A program made the position numbers and the translations under genes. A DNA stretch of 27,482 nucleotides from an uncultured Fretibacterium sp. (GTDB lineage Bacteria > Synergistota > Synergistia > Synergistales > Aminobacteriaceae), in NCBI RefSeq assembly GCF_938040765.1, contig NZ_CALIAA010000033.1:1-27482 (forward strand), read 5' to 3'. Shown here piece by piece: positions 13,922 through 21,586 of the stretch (position 1 is its first letter; the number at the start of each line of letters is the position of its first letter). The notes below the pieces were generated by a model. That model worked only from the letters and a program-made list of their open reading frames with translations. It ran no database searches and was not told the origin of the DNA.

Positions 13922-14584
13922 TCAGTACCCCAGGCTTTCCCCCACCATGATGACGTGTGTCCTTCTCCCCATGGTCGGGCGCTCCAGAATGAGGAGCGCT
14001 CGGCAGACGCGGGACGGGGAATCGCAGTCGACGCAATGGCCCGTCCGGATGCAGGGCGTGTTGCCGTTCAGTCGAAGGACGTTGGGGGGCGTCGCGGTCC
14101 GGGCGCGGTTTATGGCCTCCTCCAGCGAGCCCGCAATCTTGTTGACCCCGATGACGAAGATCAGGACATTGCGCCCCCAGGCCATGGCGCTGACCCGGTT
14201 TCCGTTGCCGTCGATATTCACGATCATCCCGTCCCGGGTGACCGCGTTGGCGCTGGTGAGGAAGTAGTCCGCGCAGTACTCGTCCATCAGGGTCTGCATC
14301 CGCTCCTCCGGGGTGAGGCTCGGGTTCCAGTGGTGGCGGATCGTGCAGCCCCGCTCGGCGAGCTTTTCCATGGCCCCGATCTCCCGGATGGTCACCGTGC
14401 CCGGGACGCCGACGACGGCGCCCTCCGGAATCAGCTTCAGCACCTCCGCCAGGGCGTCCTCCTTCGTAGGAGCAAAAACGGCCTCGTAGCCCTTCTTGCT
14501 CAATGCCCTGGTCACCGTACTCGCCAAGGCCTCGTGAGCTTCAATTCTGGCGGCCTCGAACGGATTTGACGCCAGCCTTGTCAT
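13922..14584 (-). CDS. LUD-domain (lactate utilization-like) protein
   Basis: A 220-residue protein of the LUD/DUF162 family related to LutC/LutB. Recognisable family segments are EVLKLIPEGAVVGVPGTVTIREIG, 'DYFLTSANAVTRDGMIVNIDGNGNRVSAMAWG' and 'VIGVNKIAGSLEEAINRAR'. These stretches define the nucleotide- or CoA-transferase-like fold (NagB/RpiA/CoA superfamily) seen in LUD proteins. The C-terminus adds cysteines (CIRTGHCVDCDSPSRVC, about 186-202) that could bind a metal or an Fe-S cluster. The usual LutA/LutB partners are absent, so a role in lactate oxidation is not supported here. The start follows GGGGGGAC by 5 bases. Cotranscribed with the TPR gene upstream and the asparaginase-like gene downstream. 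Confidence 0.85.
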   Translation of the reverse strand: MTRLASNPFEAARIEAHEALASTVTRALSKKGYEAVFAPTKEDALAEVLKLIPEGAVVGVPGTVTIREIGAMEKLAERGCTIRHHWNPSLTPEERMQTLMDEYCADYFLTSANAVTRDGMIVNIDGNGNRVSAMAWGRNVLIFVIGVNKIAGSLEEAINRARTATPPNVLRLNGNTPCIRTGHCVDCDSPSRVCRALLILERPTMGRRTHVIMVGESLGY

Positions 14585-14658
14585 TTGCCGTCCCCCCTCG
14601 GTGTCGTTTGGGCCCGGCCCCCCTCGGACCGGTATGCGCCCTTGTCTCGATCGGTGTT

Positions 14659-16290
14659 TTACTGTTTTTCAACGGATTTCTTCCTGCGCCTCGCCGGGGA
14701 GGCCGATGCAGGCTTCTCCTTTTTTTTCGGCTTCTGGTTCAACTCGTCGATCTTCGCTCCGATGGTCACGCTGTCGGGGAGAAGCTTTTGAGCGTCCTGC
14801 AGAAGCTTCAGGGCCTCGGCATCGTTCCCCTTGCCCTGATGAACGCCCACGAGCCCCAGCCACGGCCGTTCGTCGTCGCTTTTGATCGACAGGGCCTGAT
14901 TGAAGTGGGACAGGGCGTCGTCATAGCGTTTCAGGTTCAGGGCCACGGCCCCCACCTCGAGGTGCTTCTCGTATTCCCGATCCGGCCCTCGCGTCGAGGC
15001 GGGGTGATCGACGACCAGCCCTGCGACGCGTTTCACGGCATCGAGGGCCTCCTGGGAGGAGGGACGGAGCTCCAGGGCGTGGCGATAGGCGTTCAAGGCC
15101 TCGGCCGGCCTGTTCCGCTCCTCGAGCAGGCGTCCCAGTGCGAAGTGCGTGTCATAGCGGGTCGGATCCAGGTTCGAGGACTGGACCAGGTGTTCTATCG
15201 CCTTGTCGGGGGCCCTCTTCTGGGCATAAAGGCGGCCGGTCTCGTAGAGCGCCTGGGCCCGGCCGGGCTTATCCTCCTCGGGGATCTGGTCGAGGTAAAG
15301 ACGCCACGCCGTCAGGGCCTGGTCCGGCTGGCCCGCCTTCACGGAGGAGCGCGCCAGGCCCAACAGGAACTCCCGGGAATCGGGGTAGCGATCGAACCCC
15401 CGCTGATAGGAGGCCATGGCCTCGTCATAGCGCCCCTCCTCGTAGAGGGTCTGGGCCTCCTGAGCTATGGCGCCCTGAGAGTTGTTCTGGATATGGCGGT
15501 ACAGGGCGAAGGTCGTCCCCAGCACCAGGATCGCGACGGTACAGAGCACGGCGAGCCTCATCCGGCGCTGCGGGACCTGCCCGGGACTCGAGGACTCCAC
15601 CGCCGCCCTCCTCGTGTGTGTGGCGCGGCGCAGGTGCGCGGCATGGTCGGCTTCACGGCCCTCGGACTCCGGGGCGGCGTCCGTCTCCTCATTGGGAGGA
15701 GACGGCTCCGAGGGGACTGTCCTCTCCTCGGGGGCTTCCCGGGATGGAGCATCGGTCGATATGTCCCCGCCGATCTCCTCGGGAGGCCCATCCTCCCCGT
15801 CGTTCGTCGGAAGAATCGCTTCGTCCATTTTTTCCTCTTCCTTTTTTTCTTTTTTCCCCTCCTGAAACGAGAAGTCCTCCGTGAGGGGGGAGCTCTCCCG
15901 TTCCTCTCGCTCCGGAGTGACGGCGAGCTCGGCCGGTTCGGGGCGAACCACTTCCTCCGAGGGGATGAGCGGAGGTTCGGCAGGCCCCTGAGAATGGGAT
16001 GAAGAAGGAGATGACGAGGAAACGGGATCTCCTTCCCGGATGTCGGGAGGCGAGGCTTCCTCCTGGGGAAACTCGGGCGAATCGTCGAATTCGGCAGCAG
16101 GCTTCCCCTCGGCCGCCGGAGAGGCTTCGTTGGCCTGAAACGCCGTGGAGTCCTCGGGAACGGGCCTGAAGGACGCTTCGGAGGACGCTGCAAGACGAAC
16201 GACCGGCAGGCCGGAGTACTTTCCGGACGCCTCCAGCCTCTTCAGTTTGTCGGTGTTCCCCTTCAGCCATTCTTCCAGATCTTGTCTCAA
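14659..16290 (-). CDS. Membrane-anchored TPR protein with long acidic linker
   Basis: A 543-residue single-pass protein. Residues 1-240 are soluble and very rich in Glu, Pro and Ser, predicted disordered. A transmembrane helix at about 245-264 (RLAVLCTVAILVLGTTFALY) follows a basic stretch (RRATHTRRAA...QRRMR), so the N-terminus should be cytoplasmic. The C-terminal half is tetratricopeptide repeats (about 275-505), visible as repeated A-x-LYEEGRYDEAMASYQRGF-, LGRLLEERNRPAEALNAYRHALEL- and LNLKRYDDALSHFNQALSI-like units. It ends in a lysine-rich tail. Such proteins act as scaffolds in envelope or secretion complexes; the partner is unknown. The start is TTG at 16290, 5 bases after GAGGTGAG and just downstream of a good promoter. 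First gene of the operon with LUD, asparaginase-like and der. Confidence 0.82.
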   Translation of the reverse strand: MRQDLEEWLKGNTDKLKRLEASGKYSGLPVVRLAASSEASFRPVPEDSTAFQANEASPAAEGKPAAEFDDSPEFPQEEASPPDIREGDPVSSSSPSSSHSQGPAEPPLIPSEEVVRPEPAELAVTPEREERESSPLTEDFSFQEGKKEKKEEEKMDEAILPTNDGEDGPPEEIGGDISTDAPSREAPEERTVPSEPSPPNEETDAAPESEGREADHAAHLRRATHTRRAAVESSSPGQVPQRRMRLAVLCTVAILVLGTTFALYRHIQNNSQGAIAQEAQTLYEEGRYDEAMASYQRGFDRYPDSREFLLGLARSSVKAGQPDQALTAWRLYLDQIPEEDKPGRAQALYETGRLYAQKRAPDKAIEHLVQSSNLDPTRYDTHFALGRLLEERNRPAEALNAYRHALELRPSSQEALDAVKRVAGLVVDHPASTRGPDREYEKHLEVGAVALNLKRYDDALSHFNQALSIKSDDERPWLGLVGVHQGKGNDAEALKLLQDAQKLLPDSVTIGAKIDELNQKPKKKEKPASASPARRRKKSVEKQ

Positions 16291-16309
16291 AACGTCTCAC
16301 CTCGATCCA

Positions 16310-16338
16310 AGTTTATCAACATATTTCGGAGTTGGCAA
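16310..16338 (-). promoter_or_regulatory. Sigma70-type promoter of the TPR-LUD-asparaginase-der operon
   Basis: Read leftward, TTGCCA (16333-16338) and TAAACT (16310-16315) are separated by exactly 17 bases. The predicted transcript start is about 16302, right at the GAGGTGAG ribosome binding site of the TTG start, giving a very short leader. Confidence 0.72.
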
Positions 16339-16471
16339 CAACAATAGGAGAGTCTTTCGGCAGCCGCTCGCTTCTCGTATTCGGCCCCGACGCCATCATG
16401 GCGAAGGGCCGCCACGCAGCCTTCCAGGCGGTCACGAAGCCCTGCAGGTGGAACGGGAAGGATAAGTGGGC

Positions 16472-16477
16472 TATACT
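16472..16477 (+). promoter_or_regulatory. Candidate -10 of the secreted-protein gene
   Basis: TATACT lies about 85 bases upstream of the next rightward start. A weak -35 (TGGAAC, 16449-16454) has 17-base spacing. It is the best promoter in the divergent region, which otherwise carries the leftward TPR promoter. Confidence 0.4.
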
Positions 16478-16561
16478 CTTCCTGGCATAGGGAGACAGGT
16501 CCCTGAAGATCGCCGGCGAACAGGCCGGATCAAGTCGGAGATGGAAGGACGGTTGGAGAGA

Positions 16562-17311
16562 ATGAAACGATACGGCATGGTGGTGTTCTGTGTCCTGGCG
16601 TTGTTTTTGGCGGGTGCCGCGGCGGCTGCACCGATTCCCGTCCCGACGGGCTTCGCCCTCGAGAACGGGCGCGTGACCCGCGGGGGGACGGCATTGGAGT
16701 GTGAGGTCCATCAGGTCCCCGACGGGATCGAGAACGGCATCGCCCTCTGGTGCGTGGTGGGGAGCGAGACGTCCGAGGCCGTCCAAAAGGAGGAGACCGG
16801 GGTTTTCTTCTTTGGCCCGGACGGGAGGAGCGTGGCGTTCATCCCCCTCGACGCCCGGGGGGAGTATCAGGACCTGGTCTGGAGCCCCGACGGCGGGCGG
16901 CTGGTGCTCGTCACCGGCGGAGCGCGCCCCGACATGTTCTTCACGCTCTTCACGGTTGACGGCAAGGGGATGGAGAAGGGCCCCGGATTCCCGGGGCTGC
17001 GCGGCGGACTGGCCTGGGTTGACCCGCACCGCTTCGCCTTTACCCGAATAGACGACGTCCGTGATACCAAAAGCGGCGCCTTTCAGGGGGTGGCGCTGTG
17101 GCTCTCCGCCGTGCTGTACGACGCGGCGGTCGGGATGGAGACGGTCCTGAAGGCGGCCGACGGGACGAGGAGCTACGTCTTGCAGTCGGTCTCCGATGAT
17201 GGGAGCACGCTCAACCTCACGGAGCTCTCGGTCGCGTCCCCGAAGGACTGGGGGGATACGGAGAAGATCCAGGAGCGCGAGGTGACGGTGGAGGTCCCCG
17301 CGGCCGGGTAG
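16562..17311 (+). CDS. Secreted protein with beta-propeller-like repeats, function unknown
   Basis: A 249-residue protein with a clear Sec signal peptide (MKRYGMVVFCVLALFLAGAAAAA). I do not recognise the family. The mature part has at least two PD40/WD40-like blades, seen as GPDGRSVAFIPL and WSPDGGRLVLVTG, followed by DPHRFAFTRIDD, so a partial beta-propeller of the TolB type is likely. It is short for a full propeller. Periplasmic or surface location is predicted. The start is taken at the signal peptide with GGAGAG just upstream; an ATG at 16541 is a possible alternative. It stands alone, with its own candidate promoter and a downstream stem-loop. Confidence 0.7.
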   Translation: MKRYGMVVFCVLALFLAGAAAAAPIPVPTGFALENGRVTRGGTALECEVHQVPDGIENGIALWCVVGSETSEAVQKEETGVFFFGPDGRSVAFIPLDARGEYQDLVWSPDGGRLVLVTGGARPDMFFTLFTVDGKGMEKGPGFPGLRGGLAWVDPHRFAFTRIDDVRDTKSGAFQGVALWLSAVLYDAAVGMETVLKAADGTRSYVLQSVSDDGSTLNLTELSVASPKDWGDTEKIQEREVTVEVPAAG

Positions 17312-17562
17312 CGGCGAGGCGGAGGGCTCTTTGGCCGCGCCCGTCCGGTGACTGTGGGGGCGGAGGCAAAAGCGCTTCCGTCATGGGGTGCATCGGTGTT
17401 GTCTTGAACAAGCGCGGCGCCTGCTTGGGAAAGAGCCGGCGCCGCGTCTTCTCCGTGGGGGCGCGCGTCCCTCGAAGCGGTCTCTGCCGGGACCGAGATA
17501 CGTAGAATCTCAGGGTTGCTTTCCCCCACGAACGCCGCGGAGATCGGATCGTCGTTCGGCTC
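17312..17562. other. Non-coding stretch before the fatty-acid cluster
   Basis: About 250 bases without a supportable gene. A strong hairpin pairs CGCGGCGCC (17413-17421) with GGCGCCGCG (17438-17446), extended inward by GCTT/GAGC. It is followed by TCTTCTCC, not a real T-run, so it could be a weak terminator for the upstream secreted-protein gene. The rest shows only open frames without start signals. Confidence 0.45.
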
Positions 17563-17591
17563 TTGACGATCGGGCCCGGCACCCCTATACT
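17563..17591 (+). promoter_or_regulatory. Sigma70-type promoter of the fapR/fatty-acid cluster
   Basis: TTGACG (17563-17568) and TATACT (17586-17591) are separated by exactly 17 bases, each one mismatch from consensus. It is the strongest promoter in the window. The predicted transcript start is about 17598, roughly 100 bases ahead of the fapR start. Confidence 0.85.
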
Positions 17592-17616
17592 GCAACTCAG
17601 GTCAGCGTAACAGCTA

Positions 17617-17633
17617 TTGATACCTGGTGCTAA
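17617..17633 (+). promoter_or_regulatory. FapR-like operator
   Basis: TTGATACCTGGTGCTAA lies about 20 bases downstream of the predicted transcript start. It has dyad symmetry (TTnnnACCnGGTnnnAA) and closely resembles the Firmicutes FapR site as I recall it (TTAGTACCTnnTnnTAA). Since fapR follows directly, it is probably an autoregulatory operator released by malonyl-CoA or malonyl-ACP. Confidence 0.68.
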
Positions 17634-17698
17634 GTTCGGTTTGTCATCCTCCTTCGGACCTCGCCACCGGCCAACATCGGGAGGGTGAGGGCCTGTTT

Positions 17699-18355
17699 GT
17701 GGAATTGGATCTGTCTGCCGGAGGAGCGGGGTATCCCGAAACGGGGGCGTCTGCCATCAAGACCGCGGAAAGCACGAAAAACATTAAGATCGCCAAATTT
17801 GCCGGGCTCACCAAAAAGCTGCGCCAGGAGCGCCTTGCCAGGATTATCGAGGGTAATCCGATGGCTACGGACCGGGAGCTCGCAGCCACGTTGGGCGTGA
17901 GCGTCAGCACGGTGCGTCTGGACCGCGCCCTGATGGGCGTTCCGGAGCTGCGCGAGCGGGTGCGCTGCATGGCGCAGCAGGCGAACAGCAAGCTGCGCTC
18001 CCTGAGCCGAAGCGAGATCGTGGGGGAGCTGCTGGAGCTGGAGCCCGACCGCTGGGCGCTCTCCGTCCTGCGCACCACGCGGGAGATGGCCTTCCGGTCC
18101 ACGGACATCATCTGGGATCACTACATCTATGCCCAGGCCAGCTCGATAGCGGTCGCCGCGGTGGAGGCCGAGGTCGTCATCGTGGATTCCATGCGGGGGG
18201 AGTACAAGGGACACGCCCTTGTGGGCGATACCCTGATCGCCCGGGCCAAGATGGGGGTGGGCCGCGACGGGCGGCGCATCGTCAGCGTCCGTACCCGGGT
18301 GGGGGACAAGGAGATCTTCGTCGGGCGCTTCATCGTCGAGGTTCGGGGCGGCTGA
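17699..18355 (+). CDS. fapR: Fatty-acid biosynthesis transcriptional repressor FapR
   Basis: A 218-residue repressor with a DeoR-like helix-turn-helix (about 40-80: RQERLARIIEGNPMATDRELAATLGVSVSTVRLDRALMGVPELRERV) joined to a hot-dog fold ligand domain (about 105-218). The ligand domain shows 'HYIYAQASSIAVAAVEAEVVIVDS' and 'GDTLIARAKM', the hallmark FapR malonyl-CoA-binding segments. In Bacillus, malonyl-CoA binding releases FapR from fatty-acid and phospholipid promoters. The start is placed at GTG 17699, 8 bases after GGGAGGGTGAGG; the alternative GTG at 17627 lies inside the operator. An N-terminal extension of about 35 residues before the HTH is somewhat long. It heads the cluster, upstream of plsX. 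Confidence 0.9.
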   Translation: MELDLSAGGAGYPETGASAIKTAESTKNIKIAKFAGLTKKLRQERLARIIEGNPMATDRELAATLGVSVSTVRLDRALMGVPELRERVRCMAQQANSKLRSLSRSEIVGELLELEPDRWALSVLRTTREMAFRSTDIIWDHYIYAQASSIAVAAVEAEVVIVDSMRGEYKGHALVGDTLIARAKMGVGRDGRRIVSVRTRVGDKEIFVGRFIVEVRGG

Positions 18356-18519
18356 ACGGAAGAGCGCCCGTGCGCCCACTCCCGAATCCGCAAAAGACGC
18401 GAGGCGGCGCCGGATGTACCGTTGCAGGTTTCCTTCGTTCCGGTCGTCCCCGGAATGGGGAAATGGATTCCAAGCGAAGCGAAAATCCTTCTAGAGAATA
18501 AGGGGACTGTGTCCATATA
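18356..18519 (+). other. fapR-plsX intergenic region with stem-loops
   Basis: The 164-base gap holds a hairpin TTCCGG-6 bases-CCGGAA (around 18440-18457) and, close to plsX, AGGGGACTGTGTCC (18501-18514) with a GGAC/GTCC 4-base stem. No second promoter or FapR site is obvious. A related motif occurs just after plsX. Confidence 0.4.
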
Positions 18520-19530
18520 ATGAAAAAAATGACCGTAGCTCTGGATGCGATGGGAGGGGACAACGCCCCGCACGAGATCTGCAAGGGGGCGATAGACGCC
18601 TGCAGGGCCTTTCCCGATCTGGAGGTCGTGCTGGCGGGGGACGAGGGGAGGATCCTCCCGCATCTCGAGGCCGCATCCTCGGAGGTGCGGGCGCGGCTTG
18701 GGGTCGTCCACGCTCCCGAGATCATCGAGATGGATGAGCAGCCTGCCGTCGCCATCCGCAGGAAGCGGAACTCCAGCCTGCGCGTCGCGATGGAGATGGT
18801 GCGCAGCGGAGAGGCTCAGGGCTGCGTCTCCGCCGGGAACACCGGCGCGATCGTCGCGGGGGGGGTGCTGGTGGTGGGGCGTCTGGCGGGCATCGACCGC
18901 CCGGCCCTGGGTGCGCCCCTGCCGACCATCGAGCGCTGCACCTTTCTTCTGGACGTCGGGGCCAATGTGCGCTGCAAGCCGGAGAACCTTTACCAGTTCG
19001 CCCTGATGGGCAGCGTCTACTCCAGGAAGATCCTGGGCGTGCGGAACCCCGAGGTGGCGCTCCTCTCGAACGGCACGGAGGAGATCAAGGGCGACGAGTC
19101 CGTGGCCGGGGCGCGCGCCCTGATCGCGGAGAGTTCCCTCAATTTCAAGGGGTACGTCGAGGGCGACGACATCGCCTGGGGGCATGCGGACGTGGTGGTC
19201 TGCGACGGCTTCATGGGCAACGTGATCCTCAAGTTCGGCGAGGGGCTCATGCACGGGGCCAAGTCCATCATCGGCCAGGAGGTGGGACGGCGCATCCTTC
19301 CGAAGCTCGGGATGCTCTTCATGGTCCCCATGGTCAAGTCGCTCTGGGCGCGTTTCAACTACGAGAGATACGGGGGGACCCCCTTGTTGGGCGTCAAGGG
19401 GACGGTCATCAAGGCCCATGGCCGCTCGAAGGCCCCGGCCGTCCTGGGGGCGCTTTCGGCCGCCCGGAACTTCATCGCCGGGGAGGGCGTGGAGCAGATC
19501 CGTGAGGAGCTGGGCAAGGAACTGCACTGA
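18520..19530 (+). CDS. plsX: Phosphate acyltransferase PlsX
   Basis: A 336-residue soluble enzyme that converts acyl-ACP and phosphate to acyl-phosphate, the donor for PlsY in phosphatidic acid synthesis. Family marks include VALDAMGGDNAPHEICKGA at the N-terminus, the central CVSAGNTGAIVAGG, LLDVGANVRCKPENLYQFALMG and GFMGNVILKFGEG, and C-terminal YGGTPLLGVKGTVIKAHG. Length is normal. The start is ATG 18520 (MKKMTVALDAMGG); AAGGGG is about 15 bases upstream, somewhat far, and a second ATG three codons in is possible. In Firmicutes plsX also follows fapR directly, so the pair supports both calls. Confidence 0.96.
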   Translation: MKKMTVALDAMGGDNAPHEICKGAIDACRAFPDLEVVLAGDEGRILPHLEAASSEVRARLGVVHAPEIIEMDEQPAVAIRRKRNSSLRVAMEMVRSGEAQGCVSAGNTGAIVAGGVLVVGRLAGIDRPALGAPLPTIERCTFLLDVGANVRCKPENLYQFALMGSVYSRKILGVRNPEVALLSNGTEEIKGDESVAGARALIAESSLNFKGYVEGDDIAWGHADVVVCDGFMGNVILKFGEGLMHGAKSIIGQEVGRRILPKLGMLFMVPMVKSLWARFNYERYGGTPLLGVKGTVIKAHGRSKAPAVLGALSAARNFIAGEGVEQIREELGKELH

Positions 19531-19578
19531 TTTTTCGCTAAAAGGGGCCTGTCCCCTGGATCGAGGTGAAGGGATTTC

Positions 19579-20538
19579 ATGATCGTAAACAACCGCGTAT
19601 GCAAGTTGCTGGGGACGGAATATCCGCTTCTGCAGGGGGGTATGGCCTGGGTGGCCAATGCCGCCCTGGCGGCGGCCGTGAGCAATGCCGGCGGCATCGG
19701 AGTCATCGCCGCGGCGGCGACCCCGCCGGAGATCCTGGATCAGGAGATCCTCAAGGCGAAGGGCCTGACGGACCGGCCCTTCGGGCTCAACATCATGCTG
19801 ATGTCCCCGACGGCGTCGGACGCCTTGGAACTGGCGGCCAGGCACAGGCTTCCGATCGTCACGACCGGGGCGGGCAGCCCCGGAAAGGTGCTGGAGCGCC
19901 TGAAGCCGCTGGGGACGATCGTCGTCCCGGTCATCGCGTCCGTCTCGCAGGCGCGCCGCGTCGAGAAGCAGGGGGCGGACGCCGTCGTGGCGGAGGGCAT
20001 GGAGGCCGGGGGACATATCGGGGAGCTGACGACGATGGTCCTTGTGCCGCAGATCGCGGGGGCCGTCAAGATCCCCGTCATCGCCGCCGGCGGCATCGCG
20101 GACGGGCGCGGGGTCGCCGCCGCCTTCGCCCTGGGGGCCGAGGGCGTGCAGCTGGGGACGCGCTTCATCTGCTGCACGGAGTGCACCGTGCACCCAAACT
20201 TCAAACAGGCGGTCCTGGACGCCCGGGATCGGAGCACCTCGGTGACGGGCCAGCGCACGGGGCATCCCGTCCGATGCCTGCGCAACAAGCTGACAGCGGA
20301 GTTCGACAAACTGGACGCGCGTCTGGCGCCTCTGGAGGAGATCGAGAAGCTCGGCACGGGACGCCTGCGCAGCGCGGTCGTGGACGGCGACACCGACTGG
20401 GGGTCCCTGATGTCGGGGCAGTCCGCGGCGATGGTGAACGATATCCTGCCCGCACGCCGGATCGTCGAGCGGCTTTTCGGCGAGGCGCGGGACGTTCTGC
20501 AAAAAATTCAGGGATGCTGCGACGTCGAACCCGAATAG
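19579..20538 (+). CDS. fabK: Enoyl-ACP reductase II FabK
   Basis: A 319-residue FMN enzyme of the nitronate monooxygenase/FabK family that reduces enoyl-ACP in the last step of each elongation cycle. Seen are the N-terminal YPLLQGGMAWVANAALAAAVSNAGGIGVIA, the motif EGMEAGGHIGE (139-149, with His146) and the phosphate-binding VIAAGGIADGRGVAAAFALGAEGVQLGTRF. FabK is the triclosan-insensitive isozyme that replaces FabI. Assignment as FabK rather than a nitronate monooxygenase rests on its position between plsX and fabD. GAGGTGA lies 9 bases upstream of ATG. The gap after plsX carries a short inverted repeat. Confidence 0.92.
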   Translation: MIVNNRVCKLLGTEYPLLQGGMAWVANAALAAAVSNAGGIGVIAAAATPPEILDQEILKAKGLTDRPFGLNIMLMSPTASDALELAARHRLPIVTTGAGSPGKVLERLKPLGTIVVPVIASVSQARRVEKQGADAVVAEGMEAGGHIGELTTMVLVPQIAGAVKIPVIAAGGIADGRGVAAAFALGAEGVQLGTRFICCTECTVHPNFKQAVLDARDRSTSVTGQRTGHPVRCLRNKLTAEFDKLDARLAPLEEIEKLGTGRLRSAVVDGDTDWGSLMSGQSAAMVNDILPARRIVERLFGEARDVLQKIQGCCDVEPE

Positions 20539-20641
20539 GGCGGAGGGCCGTCGAGGTTCCTTTGTCGGATTCGATCGTCGGGTTCAACGTGTCCCGTAGG
20601 GAACGACGAGCAGTTGTGACATTTGGGAGGTACCGACTCAT

Positions 20642-21586
20642 ATGAAATACGCACTGTGTTTTCCCGGGCAGGGGGCTCAGGAGGTGGGGATGGGCAAGGC
20701 CCTCTACGAGGCCTTCCCCTCGGCCAGGGCCGTCTTCGACGAGGCCGACGACGCCCTGTCCCAGCATCTTGCGCGCCTGATCTTCGAGGGGCCGGACGAG
20801 ATCCTCAAGCTCACGGCCAACACGCAGCCCGCCATCATGACGACGAGCGTCGCCGCGCTCCGGGCCCTGGAGAACGAGCTGGACGTGAAGCTGTCCCCCG
20901 CCTGCGGGGCCGGGCACAGCCTGGGCGAGTACACGGCCCTGGTGGCCTCGGGCGTCCTGGCGTTCCGCGACGCGGTGGACCTCGTGAACAAGCGGGGCCG
21001 CTGGATGCAGGAGTCCGCGCCGGAGGGCGTCGGGGCGATGGCCGCGGTCATGGGACTGGAGCCCGCCGACATCGTCGCGGTGTGCAGGGAGGTAGCCCCG
21101 AACGAGGAGTGCCAGGCGGCGAACTTCAACTCGCCGGGGCAGGTTGTCATCTCGGGCATCGCGGAGTACGTCGACAGGGCGGTTGCCGCCGCCAAGGCCC
21201 GCGGGGCCCGCAAGGCCGTGATGCTGAACGTCAGCGCCCCGTTCCACAGCCGACTGATGATGCCGGCGGCCGAGAAGCTCAAGGCGCAGTTCGAGACGTA
21301 CGCATGGTCCGATCCGCGCTGGCCGATCGTGGCCAACGTGAGCGCGAGGCCCGTGTCGACGGTTGCCGACATCAAGGCGGCGCTCTATGCGCAGACCTTC
21401 AGTCCCGTGCTGTGGTCGGACTCGGTGGCCTTCATGGCCGACGACGGCGTGGACACGTTCCTGGAGCTGGGGCCCGGCGAGGTGCTCTGCGGCCTGAACA
21501 AGAGGATACGCAAGGGGCTGAACCTGATGGCCGCCGGGATGCCCGAGACGCTGGAGGCCATGGCCGCGGCCCTGAGGTCCGCCTGA
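20642..21586 (+). CDS. fabD: Malonyl-CoA:ACP transacylase FabD
   Basis: A 314-residue acyltransferase that loads malonyl onto ACP. It has the N-terminal FPGQGAQ (7-13), nucleophile motif GHSLGEY (Ser93), Arg118 in the malonyl-selective position, and catalytic His202 (SAPFHS). C-terminal LELGPGEVLCGLNKRI is typical. GGGAGG lies 11 bases upstream of ATG. The stop overlaps the fabG start by one base (TGATG), implying coupled translation. Confidence 0.96.
   Translation: MKYALCFPGQGAQEVGMGKALYEAFPSARAVFDEADDALSQHLARLIFEGPDEILKLTANTQPAIMTTSVAALRALENELDVKLSPACGAGHSLGEYTALVASGVLAFRDAVDLVNKRGRWMQESAPEGVGAMAAVMGLEPADIVAVCREVAPNEECQAANFNSPGQVVISGIAEYVDRAVAAAKARGARKAVMLNVSAPFHSRLMMPAAEKLKAQFETYAWSDPRWPIVANVSARPVSTVADIKAALYAQTFSPVLWSDSVAFMADDGVDTFLELGPGEVLCGLNKRIRKGLNLMAAGMPETLEAMAAALRSA

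Noticed and set aside
17173..17595. Leftward open frame in the gap before fapR
   Set aside because: No ribosome binding site or family resemblance; it overlaps the secreted-protein gene and the fapR promoter.
18515..18520. TATAAT overlapping the plsX start as a promoter
   Set aside because: A -10 at this place would start transcription inside the coding region, after the ATG; no -35 fits.
18127..20502. Leftward open frame of nearly 800 codons under fapR, plsX and fabK
   Set aside because: All three plus-strand genes are unmistakable; the antisense peptide has no domain features.
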